Source: Anadara kagoshimensis
Lineage: Eukaryota > Mollusca > Bivalvia > Arcoida > Arcidae
NCBI GenBank assembly: GCA_021292105.1
Contig: CM037869.1
Coordinates: 25,062,050 to 25,126,049 of the forward strand
Length of the DNA: 64,000 nt
Direction of reading: 5' to 3'
Within the stretch, counting starts at the first letter, position 1; each line of letters starts with the position of its first letter. Shown here one piece after another: positions 11,731 through 24,598 of the stretch. The translations under genes and the position numbers were made by a program. The notes beneath the pieces were generated by a model. That model worked only from the letters and a program-made list of their open reading frames with translations, ran no database searches and was not told where the DNA came from.

Positions 11731-13304
11731 ATTATTTAATTAATGTTTTGCCTTAAGGACATCGTGAAGTAATCCATGTCATTAGTGTATACATTTTGTA
11801 TGTTTTTGTTACAATATACGATTGCATTCTTCATAAATAAAATAAATTAAAATCACATAAGCAATTGTTTTTTTTTTTTTTGCAAAACAAATTTTGTTAA
11901 CATGGAATGTTCTTAAAGCTTCCGGTCGTCCACTAGCTAACAAAGTTTGTGGTTCTGGTCAAATCAATCCAACGTCTGTAATAAACTGCATACCTGGTTC
12001 CAAGGAATATTGTGAAACTTATTGAAATTCAACATCAGAACGAACTGGGTGACAAAAACACGGGCAAAAATGACTTTACTGAAATGTGGAGGCTTGGTTA
12101 TCTGACCAGTAAAAGTTAAAGATTAAGGAAGAAACAAACGAAAATTTACTAATGAAATCAAGATGTATAATAAAGTTGTGTGCAATTTTTAGAGGGATAA
12201 TGACCCAAAAAATATATTGTTGCAGTTTGTTTAGGGGGGCGAAACCCAAAATGGGATTATTTTTGACAAATTTAGTCAAAATTCCAAACTAAATTCGATT
12301 TAGAATTTGTTAGAAAGTTAATGTGATAAAAGTATCACTTTTATTCATGTTAAACATGTATTGATGGTTCAAATTTTGGACTTAACACATAACATACCAA
12401 ATGGATTGGTATGCGGGGATGTCTAAGTATAAATTATTTGATAAAACATTAATTTAAATAACTCCCATGTAGTGCAAAAATAAATGTAATGATAAAATTC
12501 AAATTGTTAATGTTTTTTTATAATATGAAATTCTCAATAATTATGAGGTGTACTAAAAATTAGTATTGATACCAAAATCGTGCTGTCTTGTCTATTTCTA
12601 CTCAAGTTACATTTTATACTCTCATCTTGAAAATTGCTTAGTACACTGACATGTTTTTGTTTTTCTTAAAATAAATGAAAATTTGTTTTTTTAAATAAGA
12701 TATTATCTCAAAGTACAATATATTTCTTTTTCTTAATTTTTTTTTGTGTTTCTTTTTGGTTGCAATCGTTATGTACAAGTACATACACATGATTGTGTTT
12801 AAACTTATTCCAATCCATGCCCTTTTATTTTCTTTGCTCAAATAAGATCCATATTAGGTTTGAATATTTTCTTCTAATTCTTCTTCACTTTCAATTTTTT
12901 ATTTTATTTTCTGTTTTTGGTTTATTGGCAATTGTTAAGGACGTGTAATAAGGACGTTTTCATGTTCTCAGTACTTGATCATTGATTTGTACGTAAATAT
13001 GTTTGTAGTTGTCCTTGAATTAATACTACTTTGTTTTATGTGATCTTTAATGTTTTAAAGTAGTGTATTTGCCTTTAATTTGGGTCGGTGAAATATATTA
13101 AGTGAGCCTAATTATTTTATTTTGTTACAAATTTCCTTATATTATCTTAACTTTTTATACAAACAGTTTGTAATTATATTGTTACTTTAAGGAAATCTGT
13201 CGACAATTACATGAATTTATTAATGAATAAATTAGTCGACGACGTTTCTTTTTAACTGAAGTGATCGGCTCTGAAATGGTGGAAGAAACAGCAGAATTGA
13301 TTGA

Positions 13305-13570
13305 TTGAATGTGGTTTTACGTTTTAATCAATGATATTTAATTTATATCGAGACGTCACCAGCTATTAGTGAAAAGGCATATAATTTGAACGTTGGAGTA
13401 AGCCAAGGTCAATGACATGGGATATTTATTAACGTGCCTCGCCTTTCGTGACACAGGGCATCGGTTTTTAAGGTCTTTTCCAAAGGATCTCATGACTTCC
13501 ATTTATAAATGCCGAATGTCTGGTGAAAAAACTGCCACTACCTATTTCAAGTATTGAGAAAACCATTGAC
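13305..13570 (-). repeat. Degenerate SINE-A body, head lost
   Basis: Contains atatcgagacgtcaccagct, ttcgtgacacagggcatcgg and atgccgaatgtctgg in SINE-A minus-strand order. The tRNA head cannot be recognised. Confidence 0.6.
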
Positions 13571-13969
13571 TTTTGGCAAGCTTCTTGATTGACTTCCTTA
13601 TACCACAATTGCAATAATCGAAAAAAATTGTTGAAGGTCTTTGGTTGGTATAGTTCGCAATAAGCATACGAAATCCTTAATAGCTGCTGGTACTAAAAAA
13701 GGAAAAAATAACATAAATATCAGTTAGACGTTTAGTAATGGATCGACTTTGTTCAAGAAACATAAATTTGATATATCCTCTGAAACCGCTTGGCCAAATC
13801 AAAATGAATATGGCAAGAAAGATCCTTGGTGTAGACAAATTGACATTATCTACGTCACTATCTGAGTAGAAACAAAGCATAGATAAACAGCCATTGTATA
13901 CTTATCTGAATTATTGATGAACCGATACAGTTAATATTAAACATACAGAAAGTATGATAAAAGAAAATC

Positions 13970-14262
13970 AAACATACTAATCCATGCCCGTATCACAATC
14001 CAGAAGCAAAGTAAAAACAAACATACTAATCCATGCCCGTATCACAATCCAGAAGCAAAGTAAAAACATACTAATCCATACCCGTATCATAATCCAGAAG
14101 CAAAGTAAAAACAAACATACTAATCCATGCCCGTATCACAATCCAGAAGCAAAGTGTAAACAAACATACTAATCCATGCCCGTATCACAATCCAGAAGCA
14201 AAGTAAAAACAAACATACTAATCCATGCTCGTATCATAATCCAGATGCAAAGTAGAAACTTT
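13970..14262 (+). repeat. Tandem array of the repeat B terminal sequence, about 6 copies of about 49 bp
   Basis: The unit reads actaatccatgcccgtatca plus caatccagaagcaaagtaa and an A-rich spacer. Six successive copies are present, the third about 6 bp shorter. The unit equals the first 45-49 bp of repeat B, so only that end has been amplified. Confidence 0.85.
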
Positions 14263-14794
14263 AGAACTAACAATTCAAGTTAGACACCTTAGATTTTAGT
14301 TTAAGTTGATTATTTGAACATCTGTTCTGAAACCACAAGACCTAATAGATTCAACTTTAACAAAGATAATCATTTGTTTATGCAAATAAAAATTGTGTTA
14401 GAAACAAACTGATAACTAGTCATAACATTTTGTTTAAATGCCAGTTAACTTTTTAATTAACAGACATTGAATTTATGGCAGTATATGACAAGTGTATACC
14501 CTAGTTTTTTAAATTATTACTTTTGTTACAGATTATGTCATTAATTTGTGATTTGAGCAATGTCTTACATTCCTTATAAAGGCTTCTCATCTAGATAATA
14601 AGGACTAAATTAAGTGATATTTCTTGTGAAATAACATTTGTTGGTGTTGGCATGAATGTCTATAATCGAAATGTTAATACAGCCGCTAAACAATGACTCT
14701 GTTGGGCTTTTTTGTTTTTTTAATAATAAAAATTTCCCAAAAACTATATTATGCTTCAACAGCTAACTGTATTAGGATTCCATTTCTACAATTA

Positions 14795-15115
14795 CGGCCG
14801 GATCAAGTACTACAGAAGAGGAATTGCATTCCGAAACTGTTGTCTAATGCCGTGAAATTAAAACAGGTTTGATAAGTTTTCAATTTCAGTTGTACTTTAA
14901 CAATCATTGAAGTTGTTAAGCTGTAAGATGACTTTGAGTGATTTGAGTCGCTGATTTTGGTAAAATATATTTTGGTCCTTTGGGTTTCTTTTCAACATCT
15001 TGGAAAAAAGTTTTGATTTCATGATTTTGGTCCAAGCACTACTGGTCAGGAATTGTATTCCGAAACGGCCGTATAGTAATGTGAAATTAAAACCGGTATA
15101 ATATGAGATTAAAAC
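14795..15115 (+). repeat. Repeat C, two partial copies in a row
   Basis: Core motif twice: near 14806-14880 (agtactacagaagaggaatt, gaaactgttgtctaatgc) and 15030-15105 (agcactactggtcaggaatt, gaaacggccgtatagtaatg). Confidence 0.65.
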
Positions 15116-15771
15116 TATGTTAAAGATAAATTTACTACTTATAATTAAATTTACTTTGAAACACTATATTTTATTTATATTATGCCAATATATTACCTCT
15201 AGATATCAGTACCAGATTGTTCAAAGCTAACTTAGCTGAAACAGCTGGTTAGCAAAATGTAACACCTTGCGTAATTTATGTTCAGAAGTAAATGCAAACA
15301 ATAGCTATTATCAAAATAATGTATTAAAATCAAAACATTTATGATTAAAACATGTTTATTTTAAATAACAATTAAAATATTTGATTAGATATTCCGATTT
15401 CACTCACCATTCCATTAAGCTAAAAGAGCTTAAAGTAACTGCTTTAAGAAATTAATAAGTTGGTCATTTACATGGACACCAGATCTTAATACGATATTAA
15501 CAACCAAATGTGGATTTATCATTTAGGTTTACAAACAAATACAAATTGATAGTTTCAAACTTTTTTAATTACCTTTCATTATATATTCTGTACGGAAACA
15601 TAACCATACTAGTAAACAGCAAATAAACAAACATGGTACCATTGTGTAAGACATTAGTTGATTTTACCTCCGATACAAAAAGGGTATCATTTTTTACATA
15701 ATTTTAGAGATGCAAACATTATCCAATTGAGATACCATTTCACAATATTATTTGTTTCTAATAACTTTTAG

Positions 15772-16123
15772 AGACCGCGGTGGCCTAATGGATAAGACGT
15801 CAATCTACAAATCCAGGGTCTCTTAAGACTGAGTTCGAGATCCGCTCATTTTTTGCCGTTGTCCTTTACTGGTTCATCTGGTATTAGTACAATGGACTGA
15901 GGGAGTTGTGCGCTTGTCTACATAGTACTGACTCGGTGAGCTAGCACCTTAATGTCGCACTGAGTGCGTGCTAGTACAAGGCAGACCATACAACACGCTT
16001 GCACTTCACATGCATACACAAAATGGTTTATAGATTAATCCATAGAAATTAGTGAAATCGATTTCGTCACGAATAGCTAAAAAATTGCTGATGCAACGTT
16101 AAACTACATTTAATCCACCAACC
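15772..16123 (+). repeat. SINE-R: tRNA-Arg-derived SINE
   Basis: The head gaccgcggtggcctaatgga, then taagacgtcaatct and gagttcgagatccgc, resembles tRNA-Arg. The body contains gactcggtgagctagcacct, tgcgtgctagtacaaggcag and tgctgatgcaacgtt. A reverse copy with the same head and body is at 5048-5421, which supports one SINE family. Confidence 0.75.
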
Positions 16124-16389
16124 ATCTTATAACTATTATTTAAACGTGACGCTAAGTTTTACCCTTATTTGTTTTTGACATTAACAAAAGCTTTCGCGTG
16201 TACTGTTTCAGAATAATTAAGACCCAAAGATATTTAAACAAATCATTTTAATTCTTTTTATTTTAAGTAAGGTATAGGGGAGACAATCGTTATAACATCT
16301 CAAAAACGAACGCACGTTGATTTTTTCCTTTAATTTTAAACAGTATCAAACATTATTTCTATATTAAAGTGCTGTAGATGCTGATTAAA

Positions 16390-16728
16390 GTTGAGTTGAG
16401 TAATGGTGTTTTACGCCACAGTCAAGAATATTTCACTTATATCGAGATGTCGCCAGCTATAGGCGAAGGTGTAAAAATTTTGCCTGTGCGTTGCGCTGAT
16501 GGCATTATGCAGCAGGGGTTTTTATCGTGCCAAGCCAACCGTGACACGGGACATCGTTTATTTTAGGTTCCGACCCGAAGGAATCGTGACCTTTATTTGG
16601 TAATGCCGCCGAGTGCTTGACGAAAGAATAGTCACTATCCACTTTCATGTCTTGGGTCAGACCCGGTCGGGGCTCGAACCCACGTCTTCCCACTAACGGT
16701 GCGAGCACTCTACTAATGTTGATTAAAG
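16390..16728 (-). repeat. SINE-A, near full length, just upstream of CHS exon 1
   Basis: The tail is at agtaatggtgttttacgcca, the body has gtgacacgggacatcg, and the tRNA-like head ends near 16728 with gctcgaaccc. It ends about 75 bp before the first CHS coding exon. Confidence 0.8.
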
Positions 16729-16804
16729 GACAACATGATAATATTCATTGTAATATTTCGCTCTATTTTTACTTTCCATTTGTAACTCTTTATTACAGAC
16801 ATCA

Positions 16805-17075
16805 ATGGCAGCAACACAAAATCCCAAAGGAAAAATAAATAACCCGAACAGTGGACCAACTAAAGACAATGTTAGTAAACAGCAAGACGACCAATATAAC
16901 CAACCCACCAACACATTGATATTCAAAAGTGGTGCTAGTAATGTAGTGCTAAATGGTGACTGTACTACTACACTACAAAAAGACAAAGTTAAGGAGAAAT
17001 TATCCAATGGTTCACAAAATAGCTGCACCAAAAGCGACATCAGTAATGTTTTCAAGAAAAGTGATTCAGACACAG
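16805..17075 (+). CDS. CHS: CHS paralog 1, exon 1 (N-terminal cytoplasmic tail)
   Basis: Encodes about 90 hydrophilic residues, rich in N, K, Q and S, with no membrane segment and no recognised domain. It ends in phase 1 inside a glycine codon at cacag|gtagg and joins exon 2 to read DSDTGSDVEED. An acceptor-like pyrimidine tract ending in AG at 16798 sits just before the ATG, so transcription probably begins in an unseen upstream exon. The two codons between acceptor and ATG are open, so upstream coding sequence cannot be fully excluded. Confidence 0.75.
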
Positions 17076-20000
17076 GTAGGAATATTTATTATTATGTAAA
17101 CTAACCCTTGCAAGCTCGATGAAATATCGGGCCAATTCGGGACAATATTTCCTAATATCAGTCTAATAACCCTTTCATCGAAAATATAGGTAAACAAAAT
17201 TGACCTGTCCATTGACCTTTCATTAGAAATATATGTATATAGCGGGATTCACCCGGGTAGTAGTAGAATTCGCAGTAAATAATGTGTACACAAGGTACAC
17301 GATTAATGTTAACATTCTGTAGAAAAAATTAACACCTGTGATTTCTATACAAAGATGCACTCATTCGTGATAATTGTTTTAATTAAAGGTCAAGCGGACA
17401 GGTCAGTGCTGTGTCTATACCTGTTGTCTCACAATACATGAAAGTGCATTAGTACTAGTATTTAGATATAAGAACTAGTGTAATATGGTACCAACACAGC
17501 GGTGACATCCTCAGTCATGTTACCACAATCGTATGACGTCATGACCAACAATGTCACACCATAAAGCATGTAATATGAAAAATGATTCGGAAAATCTCGG
17601 AAGGAACAAAGTTTGCATGCAACCTAACGGTTCGAAATTTATCGCTTAATTCATATGCAAAGTATATATTGCTATATAACAAATATCTTCGTGAGTTATT
17701 CAGTTGTCTTGTTTTTTCTCTCTCTGTAATTGTTTCGTTACTTGTGATATCGTATCATTCTCCCATACTTTACTTAAATGAAGTTTGATATATTTCTGCA
17801 GCCCCTTCACTAGAAAACATTTTTACAAAAGCAACCAACATACATTCACCTTTTTTGCATAGCTTATAAGTACAAGTACGACAAAAAATTGATGTAAAAC
17901 ATTTCGTTAATGTAGCGGTACTCTCATAACAGGGATTTATATTATATTTTTTAAACTTTTACTTCTATAGGCATAGTTATTGACAAGTAGTATGAATAAT
18001 CATTCAGTTTTTTATACATTCTGAATAGGGAGTTTGCCCTTAAGACACATACAAATATAAAAAAGTATGAGTATATGCATAACATTAAGAAAGTAAGTTA
18101 GACTTAAGTATTGTTTGAGAAAGTAATAAAAAAAAACTTATTGAGAGTGATAGTGTTGGAATTTCTCTCATTCATGTTATTGATACCCGCGCATTAACGC
18201 GTTACTTTATGTCTCTTTTAGGGTCCGATGTTGAGGAAGATTTTGACTTGAGTGATTTAAAAGAACAGAAATTTAGACAAAATGAATGCTGTAATACAGA
18301 GAAGTGGGGTCACTATTTTTGGCTCGTTATGAGGTTTACAACACAAATATTCCTTTGCTTGGCTGTATTTGTTTGTCTTATTGCATCAAAAATTTCATTT
18401 CAATTTATTGCCAATGGGATAGATAGACGGAGACGGAATGATGCGGGATTCAATCATGGCCAGGTATTTGATTAATTTAGTTTTTCTACAAGGTACTTGA
18501 TAAATATGATTTAATTGGAAATCAGTACAATCCATTAACTGTACTGTGTTTTAGATATCATGTGACATAGTTCCATGTTCCTTTCACACACAATTTTTAT
18601 TACATACATGGCGGGTGTAGTTAAATAGGAGGTGCTTACCCTTCCGGAGCACCTGGCCTCACTTTCCTAGTGGAAGTTGACGTGTCTAACATTATTTTTC
18701 AGTATAGCTAGCTAAACAGGATGTGCTTACCCTTCCAGAGCATTCAGCCTCATAGTCCTGTTGTTGGTTCATGTGTTTAACCTAATTTGCCATATCCAAC
18801 GTTTTTACTTTGTTTCTGGATTGTGATTCGGACATGGATTGGTATGTTTGTTTTTGTTTAAGTATGACATTTTAACAATTCAGAGCTGATGCAAAATGAG
18901 CCGTTCGCAGGTGTCGTATTGGCATTTCCTGGACATCGCAATAGCTGTTGTTTGTTTGGTACAAATATAATTAAGCCAATTATCTGCGATGTTAACTTTC
19001 TGTATTGTTGATAACGCACTAGCATCAAAAGGTCGTCATGAGCACTTGATAAATTCTTGTTGTGATGCATACTTAGAATTATTGTCTTGTCGTTCATTAT
19101 CGCCAATAAGGAAAATCATTGATAAAATGAAAAATAACCATACTCAAATGAACGGGCCTAACCATTTAATTTTTTTATAAATTAAACACTTATGCCAAAC
19201 ATAATTAAATTTAGACATACTAATCCATGCCCGAATCACAATCCAGAAACAAAGTAAAAACTTTGGAACTGACAAATCAGGTTAGACACGTGAATTTCCA
19301 CCAGGGAAGTGAGGCTGGAATCTCTGAAAGGGTAAGCACCTCCTGTTTAACTAGCTACACCCGCCACGAGAGTAATCAAAATTTTGTGAAAGGAACAAGG
19401 AACTATGGGATGTCAAATATACCCAGGGCAATCCTGGACATTAAACTTATAAACAGTTTGGTGACGACCATAAAACTTTTTGAGGGTCTTGATAGGTCGA
19501 GGCTTGCAATATCCTTAAGTCAATGTATTTGCAAGCAGCCTGCTTCGTTTATCGTAAGTTCAACTATAACTGATCGGTATGTTTGTTTTTCGCTTTTCCC
19601 TTTGGTGCGTAAGATGCATTTAACCATTATAACATATACTTTGTCTTTCGGTCTTATTTATTGCGTCTGTTTATTTACACGTATCAAGTAGTATAAGTAT
19701 TTTTCCAATGTTTTTCTGATGAGGAAATGTATTCCAAAACGGTCGTCTGGTGCTATAAATTTAGATTGACATACAGTGTTTCGTAGTTACTGAACTACTG
19801 AACTTCTGAGAGTGTGTCCTAGTAGGTACAGTCTCTTAAACATTACATAAGAATTTTTACAAAAATCCGCAGATGGTTGACATTTTGGTTTATTAATGCT
19901 GTTCTGGAACAACAAGCAGTTCCGGCTTACATGGTCTCACATCCAAGGTGAAAGTTCATGTGTGTAACCTTAGTTGTATTTTTCAATTTTTTAACTTTGT

Positions 20001-23000
20001 TTTGGAATAGATCTTTGGACATGTATTTGTTTTTGATACATATTTACTTGTGAATTTTTAATTTTAGCACCTAGATCAACATAATGTTTTCGTTTGTCAA
20101 CTTGTGATATGTCTTATGGTACCGGATATACTCAAACTGATTTCAAGTCTTTGGCAGTTGGTTATTTATAGAAGGATAAGGTCCAGAAATTGTATACAAG
20201 AAAGCACAAAAGATAACGATTCTACTGTAGGGAATAATAAGAAATCCCGCTGGTTTAAACAGAATAGCTATGAGGTGAGTATATCAAATTGTAGTTTCTG
20301 ACAGTGAATTATGAAGATTTTCCAAAAAAAACCTATAAACTTCAGTGATGTTTGGTATTACGTACTTACGTACCTGAGGCTATTTATAATTAATAATAAG
20401 TAGTTATAAATAAAAAGAAGTCTGTAGAAGGTAAACAGCTGCTATTAGTATTACCCTGGTTGAACAATTGCCATGTTAACACAGGAAATAATGTCCTTAG
20501 TGACATATTGTGTCGTATTTGCAAAATGACTCTCCAATTGCCTCATTTCCAACATGTGAAATACCCACATTAGAAATATTCCAAGCTGTGCAGTGATATT
20601 CTATTTAACCACAGATGCGCATATATATTTCTAGAAAAAATTTATACACTATTTTGTAACATATTGTAACTTAAAGACATAGCAAAAAAAGTAAAAATGA
20701 TAATTTTATTTAAATCAATTTGGAAAAAACTAAGGTCTATGCAATTTCTTCCGATTGAAATTCAGTTTTTTCTAATTAATTTTCCCTCAATTTTTTTTAC
20801 CATGACCTATTTTAAAGGTTTGACCATTTTGCTGTTAGATTGCTGAAAAAATAAGAAAAACTTATTTGCAAAAAAATTGTTTTTCTTACTAACATGTACT
20901 TATATTTTGAATTTTTCCTTGTCATTTCAGATAAAACATATATGTTTAGAATTCCTGCAGTGTAATGCAATGTACGTATTTGCATTTATCGTTTTTCCTC
21001 TATTAAGTTCTTTGGAATTTTGTGTCTTTTCTGCTGGGATATCTATTATTCCATGCATGATGAGAACGCTAGGAAGAAGATGTGACTTTAGTGCCAAGAA
21101 AACAGTGTTTTATGTCATATATGCAGTATTATACTGTGTAGGACTTTCTGGAATGGTTTTTGTAATAGGGTATAAAACTCTTATTTTATATGGAAAATCT
21201 CGACTAATTTTTGCTTCTATTTCTATGTTATTATTTGGACTACGATGGTTACCTTTAACAGACAAACAGCAGGAAAGAGGAATATCAAATATTTCTCACT
21301 TGATTTCAAATCTAGTTCGTATCGCTACAGCTGTTATTTTAACCCTAAATTTCTACCCGGATGTCGTGTCGAAAACTTATTTTGTGAAAGATATTATACG
21401 AAATTGCGGATTTTACTCTATCACGGGGCTTATAGCTAACCAAACGCATTCACAATTACTACAAAATTTATCTAACTCCTCCGTGGGTATAACAGGCACA
21501 ACACTTTGTATTCAATATGAATATTATTTCCCTTTTCTTTTGAGCATTATTACGTCATTACTTTCTTATCATTTTGCTACAATGGCATGTAGATTACGAA
21601 TGCAACAAACCAGTTTCGCATTACCTCTAGCAATAGCTTTACCCGTTTACGTGGCATACTTATTTATTGTGGAGCTGGGAATAATTCCTAATGACAAGTT
21701 TGGACTCGTCTCTCTTGGTGAATCAAATGAGGCTATATCTATTCTGCTATTTGGATCATTTGTATTACTTTGGGCATGTCAGATGTGGTCTTGCAGGAAC
21801 ATTTGGAGAGAACAAACAGAACATTTACCAGAAACAGGCAGGTATGTGATAAATGTTCATAACAATTGTTAAAGAACCTTAAATTGTAAATGTCTCAAAC
21901 CTTGATAAAGTCAAACAAACATACTAATTCATGTCTGAAATCTCAATCCAGAAGAAAAGTAAAAACGCTTTGAAACTGACAAGTAAGGTTAAACACGTTA
22001 ACATCCACCAGGGTTGTGAGCCCGAATGCTCAGGACGGGTAAGTACCTCATGTTCAGCTAGCTATTCTTGCAACGTGTGTAATCAAAATTGAGTGAAAGC
22101 AACATAGAACTATGGGACGTCAAATATGACCATGGTAGTCCTTGACACAGAGACATCAAACTAAAACATTATGTAACCGTATTTTATTTATATTTTATTG
22201 TTTTTACTACATGCAATGTATATGCATTCGTAAAGAAAACCATATTCAGTTATTGTCACCAAAAGTTTATTTTATTAAAACATTACAACCATCCATAGAA
22301 AATGCTAATTATATTCAAATTAATGACATTCCGCTTTCATTATTCGCATAAAAGAATCCCAAATGTTAATGGGGCGTAGTTGAATGTTGATTACACCTTA
22401 GAGCATAATTATAACTAGAACTTTAAAATTAACCACAAACAGGCCAATCCATGTCCAAATCACAATCCCTATGGAAAGTAAAAACTTTGAAAATTATCAA
22501 ATTGAAGTCAAACACATTCACTTCCACCAGGAAAACCGAACCTTGATGGGTGCTCCAGCTTAAGCTAGCTATTCAAACTAGGCGTTCAATTAATATTAAG
22601 ACTAAAAGCAACTTAGAACTATTTGATGCCAAATATATCCAGGATAAGGTTGGATACAGACTCATCATGCTAATCAACACTATTAGGAGAACAGCTATAA
22701 AACGTTTTGTGAAACCATTAATGAAATTCATATATAAGGACGCAACATATTCCACACAACAACAGAAATCGCACAACAACAAATACCACACGAAGTGCGT
22801 GTTATTATTATTATTTATAATCATACATTTCATTGTTTTACAGGCTTTTTAACTGTTCTAGTTACTTTGGTCCGTTTAATGACATATCACTGATGAATAG
22901 TAGAAAGCAAGAACCAACTATAAACAAAGCACGTTTACATCCAGAGGAAACTAAGTCTTTACTCAACATTAATTTTGATGATGATGAAAATAACAAAATG

Positions 23001-24558
23001 CGACCGATAATATTTGTGTGTGCAACAATGTGGCATGAAACTTTGGAAGAAATGAAGATTTTGATAACATCTCTATTGAGGTAAAATAAAAAAATATTAA
23101 CTGTACTAATATATTGAAGAAACCTAAATGAAATAAAATTGTATACAGTTGAGTCATCGTGTTAAAAGTCCCATTCAAGAATATTTCATGTATATCAAGA
23201 TTTTGTCAGCTTTAGGCGAAGATATAGAAATAGTGTCTGTGTTTATGCGTTGCGCTGATGGCATTATACAGCAAGACTCTTTATCGTACCAGGCCTATTG
23301 TGACACTGTTCCACGTTTATTTTAAGTTCCAATCCGAGAGGACATTAACTTTCATTTCGAAATGCAGAGCGCTAGACAATAGAAAAGTCACTATCCACTT
23401 TCAAGTCTTTGATCAGACCCAGTCAAGGTTAAAACCAACATCACCCCCACTTAAAGTGATAGCACTCTATAAACTGTTGCCACAGTGGCTAGAAATAATA
23501 TTATAAAAGATACACTGTCATTAACTTTAGATAATAGTAAAATATTTTATTCTGATTAATTTTAAGGTTTTATGAACGTAATGAAAAATTTTTCCACATT
23601 CGAGGCTAAAACTTTTTAGATAGGACGAATACCTCCTAAACTTTGGCATTTTATAATTATAGAAGCACAGTCAAACCTGTCTATAAAGGTCAGGTGATCT
23701 TTATATACAGGTTCAAATAATATGAATAAAGAACAATTTGAATATAATTATACTGACCTTTATAAGCAAGTAGTCCTTATATAGAGGTGGCCTTTAAGGC
23801 AAGTTGGACTGTATTTGATTTTACAGTGAATCCAGAAAAATATGTATTCGCTTAAAATGAACAATTCCGAACAAGCTGAAAACAGATTGCATTTTTTCTT
23901 TTTAATAAAGATTTGTTTTCTTTGTTTTCAAGGCACGTTTAAATCATTTACACTAATTCGCTTGAGGATGTCTAACATTTTGCTATGAAATGTACAGATG
24001 ATTTTAAGCAATTTGGTAACATAATTAATTATGATTCTCGCTTTTGTTTAAATTTCAAAATCTTCAATGTCCCAGTCAAGAATATATATCTTATATCGAG
24101 ACGTCGCTTTAAGTGAAGTGCAGACATTTTGCCTGTGCGTTGCGCTGATGACATTATTCAGCAGGGATCTTTATCGTGTCTTACCCCCAGTGCCACGGGA
24201 TATCGTTTAATTTAAGGTCCCATCCGAAAAAAACTGCGACTTCCATTTTGTAATGTCGAGTGCTTAGCAAAAGAACAGTCACTACCCATTTTCATGTCTT
24301 GAGTCAGACCCGTCGGGACTCGAACCACTTATGGAGCGAGCTTTCTACCAACTGAGCTACTGCAGTGGTATGATCATGAGGAACGCGTAATGTTTATTGT
24401 ACTGTTTTAAAGCTTTTTAATTCATCTGGGTTTATTTTATTCCTAGTAATGATCATTACACTTGAAATGTAAAGAAGTCAGTTTAGGATACAGAGAAACT
24501 ATTTGCAACGTAAACGTGAACTGTAAAACATCGTAAGAGTGATTTCTGCCCTATAAGG

Positions 24559-24598
<40 letters not shown>

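Larger units (their letters stand above)
1..16798. other. Intergenic region, repeat-rich, no host gene seen
   Basis: No open frame here resembles a host gene or splices into one that I can recognise. The sequence is AT-rich and occupied by SINEs, small inverted-repeat elements, microsatellites and unclassified repeat fragments, listed separately where supportable. The promoter and any 5' untranslated exon of CHS paralog 1 should lie in its right part, but I cannot place them. Confidence 0.6.

Noticed and set aside
15772-15850. Functional tRNA-Arg gene
   Set aside because: The anticodon arm is disrupted and it is followed by a body shared with a second copy at 5048-5421, so it is a SINE head.
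16723-17073. 116-codon minus-strand open frame
   Set aside because: Antisense shadow of CHS paralog 1 exon 1, which has splice signals and joins the chitin synthase frame.
19227-19691. 154-codon open frame as a possible gene
   Set aside because: Most of it lies inside a full-length repeat B copy, and its sequence recurs in other repeat B copies such as 11470-11670 and 49864-50046.
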